Below are positions 47,037-59,906 of a DNA stretch of 64,000 nucleotides, piece by piece. The translations under genes were made by a program, and so were the position numbers. Position 1 is the stretch's first letter; every line of letters starts with the position of its first letter. The notes below the pieces were generated by a model, which was not told the DNA's origin, searched no databases, and saw nothing but the letters and a program-made list of their open reading frames with translations. This DNA comes from Pseudomonas fluorescens HK44. GTDB lineage: Bacteria > Pseudomonadota > Gammaproteobacteria > Pseudomonadales > Pseudomonadaceae. The stretch spans positions 372,001-436,000 of the forward strand of contig NZ_AFOY02000019.1 in the NCBI RefSeq assembly GCF_000217955.3, in the 5' to 3' direction.

Positions 47037-47166
47037 GTGGCGAGGGAGCTTGCTCCCGCTGGGTGGCGAAGCCGCCCCAAAATCGGCTATCGCGATTATC
47101 CCGGGAAATCGTGTCCGCCGGACTGCGAACGCTACGCGTCCGAGCGGGAGCAAGCTCCCTCGCCAC
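47037..47166. repeat. REP palindrome pair (class B)
   Basis: TGTGGCGAGGGAGCTTGCTC and GAGCAAGCTCCCTCGCCACA arms about 90 nt apart, at the convergent ends of the cytochrome and DUF1090 genes. Confidence 0.9.
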
Positions 47167-47204
47167 AAAAGCACCTGTGCTCAGTGTGCTCACCTCGTCC
47201 GGAT

Positions 47205-47600
47205 TTACTTGTCCAGCTCATCCAGTGCTCGCTGCAATTGCTTACGGGCCTCGGCGAGTTTGTCTTTACGGTTGTTGATCTTTTCGGCATCGCCCTTTTT
47301 CATGGCCTTGTCGAGGTCGGCCTGACGGCGGCTGACTTCGTGCTTGGCGTCGAGCACCTTGTTCTCGCGTTCTCTCTTCAAGGAGGCGTCGTTGCAGTGC
47401 TCGGTGGCTTCGCTCAGGGCTTTTTCCAGACCAGCCTGTTGCCCGGCATTGCCATGCGCCCTGGCCTGTTCGATCTGGTTGCTGATGGACTGGCGTTTGG
47501 CGGCGCAGCCAGTGAGTTGCGGAGTTTCTTCGGCAGCCATCAGCGGTGTCGCCATGACGCCACAAAGGGTCAGCATGGCGAGCGGTGAAAGAAATTTCAT
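47205..47600 (-). CDS. DUF1090 family periplasmic protein
   Basis: A 131-residue protein with a signal peptide (MKFLSPLAMLTLCGVMATPL, cleaved near AAEE). The rest is a charged, coiled-coil-rich DUF1090 domain beginning LTGCAAKRQSISNQIEQA and ending in a Lys/Glu-rich helix. Function unknown (YqjC-like). ATG 47600 is preceded by GGAGCC. Confidence 0.9.
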   Translation of the reverse strand: MKFLSPLAMLTLCGVMATPLMAAEETPQLTGCAAKRQSISNQIEQARAHGNAGQQAGLEKALSEATEHCNDASLKRERENKVLDAKHEVSRRQADLDKAMKKGDAEKINNRKDKLAEARKQLQRALDELDK

Positions 47601-47696
47601 AAAGGCTCCGTTTAAAAAATCATCAGATCGGCAGCAGATGGGCTGCTGGAGCGCATCGATACCCATTGGGTTCAAAACTGCCGGCTCTCTAAACAT

Positions 47697-49451
<1,755 letters not shown>

Positions 49452-49484
49452 TCAGGGTGTGTCCAGCCCGGATCAGCGCCCATG

Positions 49485-49520
49485 AAAAAGCCCCGCACGG
49501 CGAACCGTGCGGGGCTTTTT
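49485..49520. terminator. Bidirectional Rho-independent terminator after metK
   Basis: AAAAAGCCCCGCACGG pairs perfectly with CCGTGCGGGGCTTTTT around a CGAA loop. It ends the leftward metK transcript; the flanking A and T runs would allow termination in both directions. Confidence 0.93.
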
Positions 49521-49537
49521 GTGCAGCCAGGAAAGTC

Positions 49538-50728
49538 TTACAGGCCGGCAGCAGCGCGCAGGGCGTCGGCGCGGTCGGTCTTTTCCCAAGTGAAGGTGGT
49601 GAATGTATCGTCACCCACCGTCTTGGTTTCCGGCGTACGACCGAAGTGGCCGTAGGCTGCGGTTTCCTGGTACATCGGGTGCAGCAGGTCGAGCATGGTG
49701 GTGATCGCGTATGGACGCAGGTCGAACACTTCGCGGACCAGTTTGATGATCTTGTCATCGCTGATCTTGCCGGTGCCGAAGGTGTTCAACGAGATCGACG
49801 TCGGCTGAGCGACGCCAATAGCGTAGGAAACCTGAATCTCGCAACGCTCAGCCAGGCCGGCAGCGACGATGTTCTTGGCGACATAACGACCGGCGTAAGC
49901 AGCGGAACGGTCAACCTTCGATGGATCTTTACCGGAGAACGCGCCGCCGCCGTGACGGGCCATGCCGCCGTAGGTGTCGACGATGATCTTGCGACCGGTC
50001 AGGCCGCAGTCGCCCACCGGGCCACCGATGATGAAGTTGCCGGTCGGGTTGATGTGGAACTGGGTGTCTTTGTGCAGCAGCTCAGCTGGCAGCACGTGCT
50101 TGACGATCAGCTCCATCACGCCTTCGCGCAGGTCTTTGTAAGACACTTCCGGGTTGTGCTGGGTCGACAGAACGATCGCGTCGATGCCCACAACCTTGCC
50201 GTTTTCATAGCGGCAAGTGACTTGCGACTTGGCGTCCGGACGCAGCCATGGCAGCAGGCCGGATTTGCGGGCTTCAGCCTGACGCTGAACCAGCTGGTGC
50301 GAGAAGGTGATCGGTGCTGGCATCAGCACGTCGGTCTCGTTGCTGGCGTAGCCGAACATCAGGCCCTGGTCGCCGGCACCTTGATCTTCCGGCTTGCTGC
50401 GGTCAACGCCCTGGGCGATGTCTACCGACTGCTTGCCGATAATGTTCATCACGCCGCAGGTCGCGCCGTCGAAGCCGACATTCGAGCTGTTGTAGCCGAT
50501 GTCGAGGATCACGTTGCGGACGATGTCTTCCAGATCGACCCAGGCCGAGGTGGTGACTTCGCCGGCGATGATCGCCACGCCCGTTTTCACCAGAGTCTCG
50601 CACGCCACACGGGCGAACTTGTCTTCAGCAATGATGGCGTCCAGCACCGCATCAGAAATCTGGTCGGCGATTTTGTCCGGATGCCCTTCAGACACGGACT
50701 CGGAGGTGAAAAGGGAGTATTCGCTCAT
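49538..50728 (-). CDS. metK: S-adenosylmethionine synthetase
   Basis: A 396-residue enzyme making SAM from methionine and [39 protein letters not shown] and [22 protein letters not shown] are the three classical motifs. ATG 50728 gives the family N-terminus [10 protein letters not shown]. It follows the ArsR-methyltransferase gene by 19 nt, implying one operon controlled by the palindrome at 51786-51807. Confidence 0.97.
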   Translation of the reverse strand: MSEYSLFTSESVSEGHPDKIADQISDAVLDAIIAEDKFARVACETLVKTGVAIIAGEVTTSAWVDLEDIVRNVILDIGYNSSNVGFDGATCGVMNIIGKQSVDIAQGVDRSKPEDQGAGDQGLMFGYASNETDVLMPAPITFSHQLVQRQAEARKSGLLPWLRPDAKSQVTCRYENGKVVGIDAIVLSTQHNPEVSYKDLREGVMELIVKHVLPAELLHKDTQFHINPTGNFIIGGPVGDCGLTGRKIIVDTYGGMARHGGGAFSGKDPSKVDRSAAYAGRYVAKNIVAAGLAERCEIQVSYAIGVAQPTSISLNTFGTGKISDDKIIKLVREVFDLRPYAITTMLDLLHPMYQETAAYGHFGRTPETKTVGDDTFTTFTWEKTDRADALRAAAGL

Positions 50729-50747
50729 CTCGATGTTTTCCTGAAAT

Positions 50748-51743
50748 TTACCGATGGTGAGTGTCGCCAGCCGGTCGCTGAAAATGGCGGACCTGGATCT
50801 GGAAACCATTACGTAAGCCTACATAGAGGCTTTCCCCGGGAACGAGTCCCGCAGCGGTGGCCCAACGGGCCAAATCGTCCTGTTCAAACCCCAACCAAAG
50901 ATCACCGCAGGCCTCCCTGGCCCAACTTTGGTTGTGGCTACATAACTCTGTCACTAACAGGCTACCGCCTGGTTGCAGCAAACCGGCCATGTGCTTGAGC
51001 GCATCGGCTGGCGCGGCGAAATGGTGCAACACCATGTTCAGTACAACGCAATCGGCCTCAAGGCTTACGCCATCCAATGCATCGGCCAATTGCAGGCTGA
51101 CGTTAGCCAGCGTTTCACGTTCGCAGACCTGACGCGCCAGTTCGAGCATCGCCGGGCTGTTGTCGAGCGCCGTGACCTGATTGAAGCGGCGCGCCAGTTC
51201 CGGCAGAAAACTGCCGTCGCCGGGACCGACTTCAATGGCGGTGGCGCCTTCGCTGAAACTCAACTTGTCGAGCAGCGCCAGCACGCTTTCGCGGTACTGC
51301 GCCAAGCCGGCGATCAAGTCTTGCTGGGCGCGAAACTTTTCCGCAACCCGTGAGAAAAAGTCCTGACTGGCAGCGGCTCGTTGCCCGTGGACCTGGCTGA
51401 TCCGCGCCTGTACTTCACTGGGCAGGGTCAGGTTGTCCACTTCGTCTAGCAGTGCCGCGTGCAGCTTGCCGCCCAACAATTCGGTGTGGGGCAGGGCGCG
51501 CCGGTAAAAAATCGCGTTGCCTTCACGGCGGGTCGCTACCAGGTCGGCCTGGGCCAGCACCTTCAAGTGGTGGCTCATGCCCGATTGGCCGGTGGCGAAG
51601 ATTTGCGCCAGCTCGAGTACGCCGAACGAATCGTTGGCCAGTGCGCGCAAAACGTTCAGCCGCAACGGATCGCCGCCGGCCTTGCACAAGGCCGCCAGCT
51701 CATCGCAATCGTCATGGCGAATGGAAGGCACGCGTAAGTTCAT
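50748..51743 (-). CDS. ArsR-family regulator fused to a SAM-dependent methyltransferase domain
   Basis: A 331-residue two-domain protein. Residues 10-85 form an ArsR winged helix ([40 protein letters not shown]). Residues about 145-320 form a class I methyltransferase ([35 protein letters not shown]). It precedes metK and has a perfect palindrome 42 nt before its start. The related ArsR regulator SahR is known to control the SAM cycle in response to SAH; a SAH/SAM-sensing repressor of metK is inferred. Whether the second domain retains catalysis is unknown. Confidence 0.88.
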   Translation of the reverse strand: MNLRVPSIRHDDCDELAALCKAGGDPLRLNVLRALANDSFGVLELAQIFATGQSGMSHHLKVLAQADLVATRREGNAIFYRRALPHTELLGGKLHAALLDEVDNLTLPSEVQARISQVHGQRAAASQDFFSRVAEKFRAQQDLIAGLAQYRESVLALLDKLSFSEGATAIEVGPGDGSFLPELARRFNQVTALDNSPAMLELARQVCERETLANVSLQLADALDGVSLEADCVVLNMVLHHFAAPADALKHMAGLLQPGGSLLVTELCSHNQSWAREACGDLWLGFEQDDLARWATAAGLVPGESLYVGLRNGFQIQVRHFQRPAGDTHHR

Positions 51744-51785
51744 AAGGCCAGCAGTCTAGTGATGCGCTGAAATCCCTGCAAGGCC

Positions 51786-51807
51786 AATATCAAAAAGTTT
51801 TGATATT
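51786..51807. promoter_or_regulatory. Perfect 10-bp inverted repeat, candidate operator of the ArsR-metK operon
   Basis: AATATCAAAA and TTTTGATATT flank a central AG. It lies in the region divergent between the ArsR-methyltransferase gene (42 nt away) and tkt (about 210 nt away). Symmetry, AT content and spacing fit an ArsR-type dimer site. The rest of 51744-52016 shows no gene. Confidence 0.7.
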
Positions 51808-52016
51808 GCTCGATAGATGGCACTTCCGGGGCTGTGCTTCACTCTACAAACGAAGCGCGGAAAGGTTTCACCAGTAGAAACCTGCGTTATCCATTGGAAA
51901 AACGTCTCCAGATGACTATCTGTCATTGCCCCGAGGCTGTCCGCTGAGGGAAAATGCTCGCCTTTTTTCCGTTTCGTTTTATTCACTCTCGATTCAGTAT
52001 CAGCAGGAGAACAGCG

Positions 52017-54014
52017 ATGCCCAGCCGTCGTGAGCGTGCCAACGCCATTCGTGCCCTCAGCATGGATGCCGTGCAAAAAGCCAACAGCGGCCATCCCGGT
52101 GCCCCTATGGGGATGGCGGATATCGCCGAAGTGCTTTGGCGTGACTACCTCAAGCACAACCCGAGCAATCCATCGTTTGCCGACCGTGACCGGTTCATCC
52201 TGTCCAACGGTCACGGCTCGATGTTGATCTACTCGCTGCTGCACCTGACCGGCTACGACCTGTCGATCGATGACCTGAAAAACTTCCGCCAACTGCACAG
52301 CCGCACCCCGGGTCACCCGGAGCTTGGCTACACCCCGGGTGTTGAAACCACCACTGGCCCGTTGGGTCAGGGCCTGGCCAACGCCGTGGGTTTTGCCCTG
52401 GCAGAAAAAGTCCTGGCGGCGCAGTTCAACCGTCCTGGCCACAACGTTGTCGACCACCACACCTACGTGTTCCTGGGTGATGGCTGCATGATGGAAGGCA
52501 TTTCCCACGAAGTCAGCTCCCTGGCCGGTACGCTGGGCCTGGGCAAACTGATCGCTTTCTACGATGACAACGGCATCTCCATCGATGGCGAAGTCGAAGG
52601 CTGGTTCACCGATGACACCCCGAAGCGTTTCGAAGCCTACAACTGGCAGGTGATCCGCAACGTTGACGGTCACGACCCGGAAGAAATCAAAACCGCGATC
52701 GAGACTGCACGCAAAAGCCAGCAACCAACGCTGATCTGCTGCAAAACCATCATCGGTTTCGGTTCGCCGAACAAGCAGGGCAAGGAAGACTGCCACGGCG
52801 CCGCTCTGGGTGACGCGGAAATCGCTCTGACCCGTACCGCGCTGAAGTGGAACTACGGCCCGTTCGAAATCCCGGCCGACATCTACGCCGAGTGGGACGC
52901 CAAGGAAGCCGGTCGCGCAGTCGAAGCCGACTGGGATCAACGTTTCGCTGCCTACTCCGCCGAATTCCCTGAACTGGCCAACGAACTGGTTCGTCGTCTG
53001 AGCGGTGAGCTGCCAGAAGACTTCGCTGAAAAAGCTTCGGCTTACATCGCTGAAGTCGCGGCCAAGGGCGAAACCATCGCCAGCCGTAAAGCCAGCCAGA
53101 ACGCCCTGAATGCGTTCGGCCCACTGCTGCCGGAAATGCTCGGCGGTTCGGCTGACCTGGCCGGTTCCAACCTGACCCTGTGGAAAGGTTGCAAAGGTGT
53201 CAGCGCTGAAGACGCCAGCGGCAACTACATGTACTACGGCGTTCGCGAGTTCGGCATGACCGCCATCATGAACGGCGTTGCCCTGCACGGCGGCCTGGTG
53301 CCTTACGGCGCGACTTTCCTGATGTTCATGGAATACGCCCGCAACGCCGTGCGCATGTCCGCCCTGATGAAGCAGCGTGTGATCCACGTCTACACCCACG
53401 ACTCCATCGGTCTGGGCGAAGACGGTCCGACTCACCAGCCCATCGAACAACTGGCCAGCCTGCGCTGCACGCCGAACCTCGACACCTGGCGTCCAGCCGA
53501 TGCCGTTGAATCGGCCGTGGCCTGGAAGAACGCCCTGGAACGTAAAGACGGTCCTACGGCACTGATTTTCTCGCGTCAGAACCTGCAGCACCAAACCCGT
53601 GACGCGGTGCAGATCGAACTGATCAACCGTGGTGGTTATGTGCTCAAGGACTGCGCCGGCGAGCCTGAGCTGATCCTGATCTCCACCGGTTCGGAAGTCG
53701 GCCTGGCCGTTCAGGCCTACGACAAACTGACTGAACAGGGTCGCAAGGTGCGCGTGGTTTCCATGCCATGCACCAGCGTGTTCGATGCTCAGGATGCCGG
53801 CTACAAGCAAGCGGTTCTGCCGTTGCAGGTCAGCGCCCGTATTGCTATCGAGGCTGCTCACGCGGACTACTGGTACAAGTACGTGGGCCTGGAAGGTCGC
53901 GTCATCGGCATGACCACCTACGGCGAGTCGGCGCCTGCGCCGGCCTTGTTCGAAGAGTTCGGCTTCACCCTGGAAAACATCCTGGGTCAGGCTGAAGAGC
54001 TGCTGGAAGACTAA
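52017..54014 (+). CDS. tkt: Transketolase
   Basis: A 665-residue thiamine diphosphate enzyme of the pentose phosphate pathway. N-terminal [19 protein letters not shown], the ThDP/metal motif [13 protein letters not shown] with the partner [10 protein letters not shown], and the C-terminal [20 protein letters not shown] are seen. ATG 52017 (MPSRRERAN) follows AGGAG. It starts a run of central carbon genes tkt-epd-pgk-fba. Confidence 0.97.
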   Translation: MPSRRERANAIRALSMDAVQKANSGHPGAPMGMADIAEVLWRDYLKHNPSNPSFADRDRFILSNGHGSMLIYSLLHLTGYDLSIDDLKNFRQLHSRTPGHPELGYTPGVETTTGPLGQGLANAVGFALAEKVLAAQFNRPGHNVVDHHTYVFLGDGCMMEGISHEVSSLAGTLGLGKLIAFYDDNGISIDGEVEGWFTDDTPKRFEAYNWQVIRNVDGHDPEEIKTAIETARKSQQPTLICCKTIIGFGSPNKQGKEDCHGAALGDAEIALTRTALKWNYGPFEIPADIYAEWDAKEAGRAVEADWDQRFAAYSAEFPELANELVRRLSGELPEDFAEKASAYIAEVAAKGETIASRKASQNALNAFGPLLPEMLGGSADLAGSNLTLWKGCKGVSAEDASGNYMYYGVREFGMTAIMNGVALHGGLVPYGATFLMFMEYARNAVRMSALMKQRVIHVYTHDSIGLGEDGPTHQPIEQLASLRCTPNLDTWRPADAVESAVAWKNALERKDGPTALIFSRQNLQHQTRDAVQIELINRGGYVLKDCAGEPELILISTGSEVGLAVQAYDKLTEQGRKVRVVSMPCTSVFDAQDAGYKQAVLPLQVSARIAIEAAHADYWYKYVGLEGRVIGMTTYGESAPAPALFEEFGFTLENILGQAEELLED

Positions 54015-54044
54015 GTCCAGGTGATGTATTGCCTGTTCTGACAC

Positions 54045-54135
54045 CATCGCGGGCAAGCCTTGCTCCTACAGATTTATGTCGTGCCCGAATCCCGTGGCAA
54101 TCATCTATCCGTAGGAGCAAGGCTTGCCCGCGATG
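54045..54135. repeat. REP palindrome pair (class A) between tkt and epd
   Basis: ATCGCGGGCAAGCCTTGCTC with CTACA, and GTAGGAGCAAGGCTTGCCCG with CGATG, about 45 nt apart. Confidence 0.92.
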
Positions 54136-54190
54136 ACAATGGAACATTCAACGTTGAACTGACGGATTCACCACGGTAATCGAGAACCCC

Positions 54191-55276
54191 ATGCCTCAAC
54201 CGCGTCCTTACAAAGTTGCACTCAACGGCTACGGCCGGATTGGTCGTTGCGTCTTGCGTGCTTTGTTCGAGCGAGGGGCGGCGGCCGGGTTTGAAATTGT
54301 GGCAATCAACGATCTGGCTGACATGGCCAGCATCGAATACCTGACACGCTTCGACTCCACCCACGGGCGTTTTCCCGGCGAGGTGAAGGTCGACGGCGAT
54401 TGTCTGCATATTAAGGGCAACTGCGTGAAGGTCCTGCGCAGTGCCACCCCCGAAGGCATCGATTGGGCGTCGCTGGGCGTCGATCTGGTGCTGGAGTGCT
54501 CCGGCGCTTACCACACGCGCACAGACGGCCAGCGTTTTCTCGACGCCGGCGCTCCGCGTGTGCTGTTTTCCCAACCGATGGCCAGCGAGGCGGATGTCGA
54601 CGCCACCATCGTCTACGGCGTCAATCAGGATTGCCTGACCGGCGATGAACGGCTGGTGTCCAACGCATCCTGCACCACCAACTGCGGCGTGCCGCTGTTA
54701 CGTCTGCTGGATCAGGCCTTTGGCCTGGATTACGTGTCGATCACCACGATTCACTCGGCGATGAACGATCAGCCGGTCATCGACGCCTACCATCACGAAG
54801 ACCTGCGCCGCACCCGTTCGGCGTTCCAGTCGGTGATCCCGGTGTCCACCGGCCTGGCGCGCGGCATAGAACGCCTACTGCCGGAACTTGCCGGGCGAAT
54901 TCAGGCCAAAGCTGTACGCGTGCCGACGGTCAACGTGTCTTGCCTCGATATTACGATGCAAACTGTCACCGATACCGACGCGGCCGAGGTCAACCGGATC
55001 CTGCGCGAGGCGGCCACCAGCGGCCCGCTCAAGGGTCTTTTGGCTTACACCGAGTTGCCTCACGCCAGTTGTGATTTCAACCATGACCCGCATTCGGCGA
55101 TCGTCGATGCCAGTCAGACTCGCGTTTCCGGCCCACGGCTGGTGAACGTGCTGGCCTGGTTCGACAACGAATGGGGTTTTGCCAACCGAATGCTGGATGT
55201 TGCAGAACACTATCTGCAAACCGCTATTAAGCTCTCTGTCTTTCAGCTCTCTGCTTCTAAAAAACCTGCTCTCTAA
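54191..55276 (+). CDS. epd: D-erythrose-4-phosphate dehydrogenase
   Basis: A 361-residue GAPDH-like enzyme oxidising erythrose 4-phosphate for vitamin B6 synthesis. The NAD site is [19 protein letters not shown], and the catalytic cysteine is in [19 protein letters not shown]; the histidine is in [12 protein letters not shown]. Position between tkt and pgk, and the [20 protein letters not shown] loop, favour Epd over a glycolytic GAPDH. The C-terminal tail (about 15 residues past the core) is longer than usual. Confidence 0.92.
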   Translation: MPQPRPYKVALNGYGRIGRCVLRALFERGAAAGFEIVAINDLADMASIEYLTRFDSTHGRFPGEVKVDGDCLHIKGNCVKVLRSATPEGIDWASLGVDLVLECSGAYHTRTDGQRFLDAGAPRVLFSQPMASEADVDATIVYGVNQDCLTGDERLVSNASCTTNCGVPLLRLLDQAFGLDYVSITTIHSAMNDQPVIDAYHHEDLRRTRSAFQSVIPVSTGLARGIERLLPELAGRIQAKAVRVPTVNVSCLDITMQTVTDTDAAEVNRILREAATSGPLKGLLAYTELPHASCDFNHDPHSAIVDASQTRVSGPRLVNVLAWFDNEWGFANRMLDVAEHYLQTAIKLSVFQLSASKKPAL

Positions 55277-55301
55277 AACAGCTATCCAGGAAATGCGACC
55301 C

Positions 55302-56465
55302 ATGACCGTCTTGAAGATGACCGACCTCGATCTGCAAGGTAAGCGCGTGTTGATCCGCGAAGACCTCAACGTCCCAGTCAAGGATGGTGTTGTCACCAGC
55401 GATGCGCGAATCCTGGCCTCGCTGCCGACCATCAAGCTGGCCCTGGAAAAAGGCGCAGCCGTGATGGTCTGCTCGCACCTGGGCCGTCCGACCGAAGGTG
55501 AATTCTCGGCCGAGAACAGCCTCAAGCCCGTCGCTGACTACCTGAGCAAGGCCCTGGGCCGTGAAGTACCGCTGGTGTCCGACTACCTGGGCGGTGTTGA
55601 CGTCAAGGCTGGCGACATCGTGCTGTTCGAGAACGTGCGCTTCAACAAGGGCGAGAAAAAGAACGCTGACGAGCTGGCCCGGCAATACGCCGCCCTGTGC
55701 GACGTGTTCGTGATGGACGCCTTCGGCACCGCTCACCGTGCCGAGGGTTCGACCCACGGCGTGGCCAAGTTTGCCAAAGTCGCCGCTGCTGGCCCGTTGC
55801 TGGCTGCCGAGCTGGACGCACTGGGCAAAGCCCTGGGCGCCCCGGCCCAGCCAATGGCCGCCATCGTTGCCGGCTCCAAGGTCTCGACCAAGCTCGACGT
55901 GCTGAACAGCCTGAGCCAGATCTGCGACCAGTTGATCGTCGGTGGTGGTATCGCCAACACCTTCCTGGCCGCTGCCGGTCACCCGGTCGGCAAATCGCTG
56001 TACGAGCCAGACCTGCTGGACACCGCCCGCGCCATCGCAGCCAAAGTCAGCGTGCCGTTGCCAGTCGACGTGGTGGTTGCCAAGGAATTCGCTGAAAGCG
56101 CTACTGCGACCGTCAAGCTGATCGCCGACGTAGCAGCAGACGACATGATCCTCGACATCGGCCCACAGACCGCAGCGCACTTCGCAGAACTGCTGAAGTC
56201 GTCGAAGACTATTCTGTGGAACGGCCCGGTCGGCGTATTCGAATTCGACCAGTTCGGTAACGGCACCAAAGTCCTGGCTCAGGCCATCGCCGATAGCTCG
56301 GCGTTCTCCATCGCGGGCGGCGGAGACACCCTGGCAGCCATCGATAAGTATGGCGTTGCCGAGCAAATCTCCTACATTTCTACCGGCGGTGGCGCGTTCC
56401 TCGAGTTCGTCGAAGGCAAAGTGCTGCCAGCCGTTGAAGTCCTGGAAAGCCGGGCAAAGGCCTAA
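55302..56465 (+). CDS. pgk: Phosphoglycerate kinase
   Basis: A 387-residue monomeric kinase of glycolysis. [50 protein letters not shown] and the C-terminal [16 protein letters not shown] nucleotide loop are present. ATG 55302 follows CAGGAAATGCGACCC and gives the family N-terminus. It lies 25 nt after epd. Confidence 0.97.
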   Translation: MTVLKMTDLDLQGKRVLIREDLNVPVKDGVVTSDARILASLPTIKLALEKGAAVMVCSHLGRPTEGEFSAENSLKPVADYLSKALGREVPLVSDYLGGVDVKAGDIVLFENVRFNKGEKKNADELARQYAALCDVFVMDAFGTAHRAEGSTHGVAKFAKVAAAGPLLAAELDALGKALGAPAQPMAAIVAGSKVSTKLDVLNSLSQICDQLIVGGGIANTFLAAAGHPVGKSLYEPDLLDTARAIAAKVSVPLPVDVVVAKEFAESATATVKLIADVAADDMILDIGPQTAAHFAELLKSSKTILWNGPVGVFEFDQFGNGTKVLAQAIADSSAFSIAGGGDTLAAIDKYGVAEQISYISTGGGAFLEFVEGKVLPAVEVLESRAKA

Positions 56466-56499
56466 GGGTCGTCCATTGGCCAGGCAAAGGAGTGTTTAC

Positions 56500-56721
56500 A
56501 TGGTCAAGACGTTAGCGACATTGATCGCAGCGGGCGTACTGGCCGGCTGCGGGAGTACCCCGAAAGCCGCGCAGGAACCGGATGCCGGCGCGTCGGACAA
56601 GGGTTGTTATCAGGCCGACTGGCAAGCAGAAACCAACCCGGTGCTCAACAAGCGTTCCGGGCCGGATGGCCTGGATAAATACGAGACACGGACCCCGGCC
56701 AAGGAACATGGTTGCCCTTGA
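56500..56721 (+). CDS. Small lipoprotein of unknown function
   Basis: A 73-residue protein. The signal MVKTLATLIAAGVLAGC ends in a lipobox (Cys 17). The mature part contains GCYQADWQAETNPVLNKRSG and a second pair of cysteines. GGCAAAGGAG precedes the ATG. It lies 34 nt after pgk, so is probably co-transcribed. I recognise no domain. Confidence 0.8.
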   Translation: MVKTLATLIAAGVLAGCGSTPKAAQEPDAGASDKGCYQADWQAETNPVLNKRSGPDGLDKYETRTPAKEHGCP

Positions 56722-56780
56722 CCGGTCTGACTCAAACACTCCCAGTGCTGGTGGCGTGCGCCGCCAGCCGAGGAACATTG

Positions 56781-57116
56781 ATGAAAGGCTTGATAGCTGT
56801 GGGGTCGCTGGCAGTACTTGCCGGTTGCGCCACAATGAACCCGTTCGCGTCGTCGCCTGCTGCGTCCGATAGCTGGACGAACTGGGTTTGCGACAGCCAG
56901 GCACAAGTGCTCTGGCACTACGCTGACAACAGCCACAAGGCTGTTGACGTGCGCCTGGGTGGTGACGATCAGGTGCACCGCTTGAAGCTGGAGCCGGCAG
57001 GCAGCGGTTCGCTGTACAGCGATGACAAACTGGCGTTTCACGTCAAAGGTGAGGAAGGCCTGGTGTACTGGGTCGCCACCAACGATTTGATCGGCCGCGG
57101 CTGTAAAGCCAAGTAA
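56781..57116 (+). CDS. MliC-like lipoprotein (possible C-type lysozyme inhibitor)
   Basis: A 111-residue lipoprotein: signal MKGLIAVGSLAVLAGC, Cys 16. The mature domain WVCDSQAQVLWHYADN, GSGSLYSDDKLAFHVKGEEG and the final GRGCKAK resemble the MliC/PliC fold, in which the SG-x-x-Y-x-x-x loop inhibits lysozyme. The exact inhibitory Ser/Lys pair cannot be confirmed by eye. It sits between pgk and fba with another small lipoprotein. Confidence 0.68.
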   Translation: MKGLIAVGSLAVLAGCATMNPFASSPAASDSWTNWVCDSQAQVLWHYADNSHKAVDVRLGGDDQVHRLKLEPAGSGSLYSDDKLAFHVKGEEGLVYWVATNDLIGRGCKAK

Positions 57117-57137
57117 CACCGCTGATCACAGAGCTTT

Positions 57138-57269
57138 TGTGGCGAGGGAGCTTGCTCCCGCTGGAGCGCGAAGCGGTCCCTAAGCCAGTCGACTCAGTGA
57201 TTCGGAAAGACCGAGTCAATTGGTTTACGACTGCTTCGCAGCCGAGCGCGAGCAAGCTCGCTCGCCACA
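57138..57269. repeat. REP palindrome pair (class B) upstream of fba
   Basis: TTGTGGCGAGGGAGCTTGCT and AGCAAGCTCGCTCGCCACAG arms with inner GAGCGCGAAGCGGTC / GACTGCTTCGCAGCC palindromes. The rest of the 294-nt gap (57270-57410) must hold the fba promoter; no gene is seen there. Confidence 0.9.
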
Positions 57270-57410
57270 GGGTTCTTCGTAACACACAAGATTTATGTTG
57301 TACCGAATTCGCAGGCCGGTCTTACCCCCGATCTGCATTAACTTGAATAGCAGCCACCGCTACGGCAGGCTTGCACGATTAACGACCCTCAACCGGGAGA
57401 GACACACACC

Positions 57411-58475
57411 ATGGCACTTATCAGCATGCGCCAGATGCTGGACCACGCAGCCGAGTTCGGCTACGGCGTTCCAGCCTTCAACGTCAACAACCTTGAGCAG
57501 ATGCGCGCCATTATGGAAGCCGCTGACAAGACTGACTCCCCGGTGATCGTCCAGGCTTCGGCCGGCGCCCGTAAATACGCTGGCGCGCCATTCCTGCGTC
57601 ACCTGATTCTGGCGGCGATCGAAGAGTTCCCGCACATCCCGGTGTGCATGCACCAGGACCACGGCACCAGCCCTGACGTCTGCCAGCGCTCGATCCAGCT
57701 GGGCTTCAGCTCGGTGATGATGGACGGCTCCCTCGGCGAAGACGGCAAGACCCCGACCGACTACGACTACAACGTCCGTGTAACCCAACAAACCGTAGCC
57801 ATGGCCCACGCCTGCGGCGTATCGGTAGAAGGCGAGCTGGGCTGCCTGGGTTCGCTGGAAACCGGCATGGCCGGTGAAGAAGACGGTATCGGTGCAGAAG
57901 GCGTGCTCGATCACAGCCAAATGCTCACCGACCCGGAAGAAGCCGCTGACTTCGTCAAACGCACCCAGGTCGACGCCCTGGCCATCGCCATCGGCACCAG
58001 CCACGGCGCCTACAAGTTCACCAAGCCACCGACCGGCGACGTGTTGGCCATCGACCGCATCAAGGAAATCCACAAGCGCATCCCGAACACCCACCTGGTG
58101 ATGCACGGTTCTTCTTCAGTGCCGCAAGAGTGGCTGGCGATCATCAACCAGTACGGCGGCGACATCAAAGAAACCTACGGCGTCCCGGTTGAAGAAATCG
58201 TCGAAGGCATCAAGCACGGCGTGCGCAAGGTCAACATCGACACCGACCTGCGCCTGGCCTCCACCGGTGCGATGCGTCGCCTGATGGCTACCAACCCGAG
58301 CGAATTCGACCCGCGTAAATTCTTCGGCGCGACTGTGACTGCAATGCGTGATGTGTGTATTGCACGTTATGAAGCGTTTGGGACTGCCGGTAATGCTTCG
58401 AAGATCAAGCCGATCTCGTTGGAAGCGATGTTCCAGCGTTATTTGAAGGGTGAGTTGAACGCCAAGGTTAACTAA
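57411..58475 (+). CDS. fba: Class II fructose-1,6-bisphosphate aldolase (FbaA/CbbA type)
   Basis: A 354-residue zinc aldolase. [20 protein letters not shown], the zinc histidines in [32 protein letters not shown] and the [15 protein letters not shown] and [13 protein letters not shown] motifs are present. GGAGAGACACACACC precedes the ATG. A strong terminator follows. Confidence 0.96.
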   Translation: MALISMRQMLDHAAEFGYGVPAFNVNNLEQMRAIMEAADKTDSPVIVQASAGARKYAGAPFLRHLILAAIEEFPHIPVCMHQDHGTSPDVCQRSIQLGFSSVMMDGSLGEDGKTPTDYDYNVRVTQQTVAMAHACGVSVEGELGCLGSLETGMAGEEDGIGAEGVLDHSQMLTDPEEAADFVKRTQVDALAIAIGTSHGAYKFTKPPTGDVLAIDRIKEIHKRIPNTHLVMHGSSSVPQEWLAIINQYGGDIKETYGVPVEEIVEGIKHGVRKVNIDTDLRLASTGAMRRLMATNPSEFDPRKFFGATVTAMRDVCIARYEAFGTAGNASKIKPISLEAMFQRYLKGELNAKVN

Positions 58476-58500
58476 GACCTGAACGTTTAATTGCACTAAT

Positions 58501-58528
58501 AAAAAACCCGCCGAGAGGCGGGTTTTTT
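58501..58528 (+). terminator. Rho-independent terminator of fba
   Basis: AAAAAACCCGCC, loop GAGA, GGCGGGTTTTTT: a perfect stem with a T-run 26 nt after the fba stop codon. The symmetric A-run may also serve the convergent hydroxylase gene. Confidence 0.93.
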
Positions 58529-58575
58529 ATTGGGTGATCGCAATGGGGTAAGCAGGCTTTTCCCGTTGTTGATGC

Positions 58576-59400
58576 TTACTGAATAAGTTTCCAGTTTTTG
58601 TAAAAGAACCGGCGCAAGGCAAAGGCTGCGCCTGCAAACGAAGCAACGATGCCGTTCAGGATAAAAGAGGCCCAGGACGGGCGCAGTATGTCGAGAAACA
58701 GGCAGTAGCGCTTGGCGTCATTCTTATTGAAGGAGGCGTGCAGCAGGGTGTCGTCAAAGATGAACAGCGGATCATCGTGCCAGTAGTGTTTTTGCTTCCT
58801 GACTTGAATGTACACACCGTCATGATGAGCGGCCGGCATGATGTTGTAGAGCACGCGGTACATCATGCGCAATGGCCCGAAGTGAAAGGAGGTCGACTGA
58901 TTTTCATTGAAAACCGATACGCCGATGGTCTTAATATAAGGCAGTTTTTTCTGAAGTGCGGGGATCTGGAGTTCGGTATCGATCTTGCGGCCATACCATT
59001 GGAAGAACAACATGCCACGCTTTTTCTGGGCCATGCGCGCATCGAGGAATGCAATGATCTCTTCCTTGTGAGCCATCGCGGTTTCAATCACGTAGTTGAT
59101 GTCATGCTGGTGGCTTTCGGGAAGCTCGCGCAACTTGTAAACGTAACGGCTTGGCTTGCACAGCACATCGAAAAAGGTATTCAAAGGCGCGAGCAACCAT
59201 GTATTACGGCCGCCACCTATAAAATACTTTTTGATGATGTCGGTATCGAAGATGCCATTGCGTAGGAAATCATAAATACCGCAAATACAAAGCACGATAA
59301 CAAACCAAAGAGTGGCTATCGGAAAACTATAAATAATGGCCGCAATAGCGAGAATAGTGATTGCCGAGACTGCTTTTTTGCGGATGACTCGAGTGTTCAT
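58576..59400 (-). CDS. Aspartyl/asparaginyl beta-hydroxylase family protein (divergent LpxO-like)
   Basis: A 274-residue protein with two N-terminal membrane segments (about residues 10-45). The remainder is a Fe(II)/2-oxoglutarate dioxygenase-type domain. The first iron histidine is likely in STSFHFGPLRMMYRVLYN and the second in FDDTLLHASFNKNDAKRY, followed by LFLDILRP with the 2-oxoglutarate arginine. LpxO hydroxylates lipid A acyl chains and shares this end. Identity to LpxO looks low, so substrate is uncertain. The DNA is AT-rich relative to neighbours, and some decay or foreign origin is possible. Confidence 0.78.
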   Translation of the reverse strand: MNTRVIRKKAVSAITILAIAAIIYSFPIATLWFVIVLCICGIYDFLRNGIFDTDIIKKYFIGGGRNTWLLAPLNTFFDVLCKPSRYVYKLRELPESHQHDINYVIETAMAHKEEIIAFLDARMAQKKRGMLFFQWYGRKIDTELQIPALQKKLPYIKTIGVSVFNENQSTSFHFGPLRMMYRVLYNIMPAAHHDGVYIQVRKQKHYWHDDPLFIFDDTLLHASFNKNDAKRYCLFLDILRPSWASFILNGIVASFAGAAFALRRFFYKNWKLIQ

Positions 59401-59906
59401 GGAACGCAGTTCCCCTGAGGCGGTGCGGTATAGATTTGAAAAATACCTATAGGCTCAGCATTATTTGCGATCATAAGAATTTTTCCTGTAATGAAGTGTA
59501 ATAAATATTTCTTATTTGTAAAGTGTTCTCAGATGTGCTGCAGCGGTTTTTTCTTCGGCGTCAGCAAAAAAAAAGCGGCGGGGCGGGTATTGGGTAGTCA
59601 TTGGGTGCACCCTCTTGTTTAAAGAAAGATTGCCACCGTTCGCTGCGAAACAAATTGGGTGGCAGCTGTACGCGGGTTTGCAGACCGAGCAACGAGAGAA
59701 CCCGGCAGACCCGAAGATCTCTCACAGACAGCCGCCATAAATCACCCTGCTGGCGAGAGGTTGCCAGCATAACTTTTTGGGGCGGATGTGGCCCATGTTG
59801 TTAGGGCTGCGAAACCCTGCCGCTGACCGGAGTCGGCTGACGGGATGAACTGTAAGCGGCGATTTTGGGGGCGGCAACCGGACGGTAGGACCGTTGCGCA
59901 GTCATT
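59401..59906. other. Intergenic region with no recognisable gene
   Basis: About 500 nt of lower-GC DNA upstream of the LpxO-like gene. It includes the gene's promoter region and an A-run (59565-59572). Short open frames here have no coding signature. No repeat or RNA was identified. Confidence 0.5.

Noticed and set aside
51756-54056. A 766-codon open frame antisense to tkt
   Set aside because: The sense strand encodes full-length transketolase with all motifs; the antisense product resembles no family and is a GC-frame shadow.
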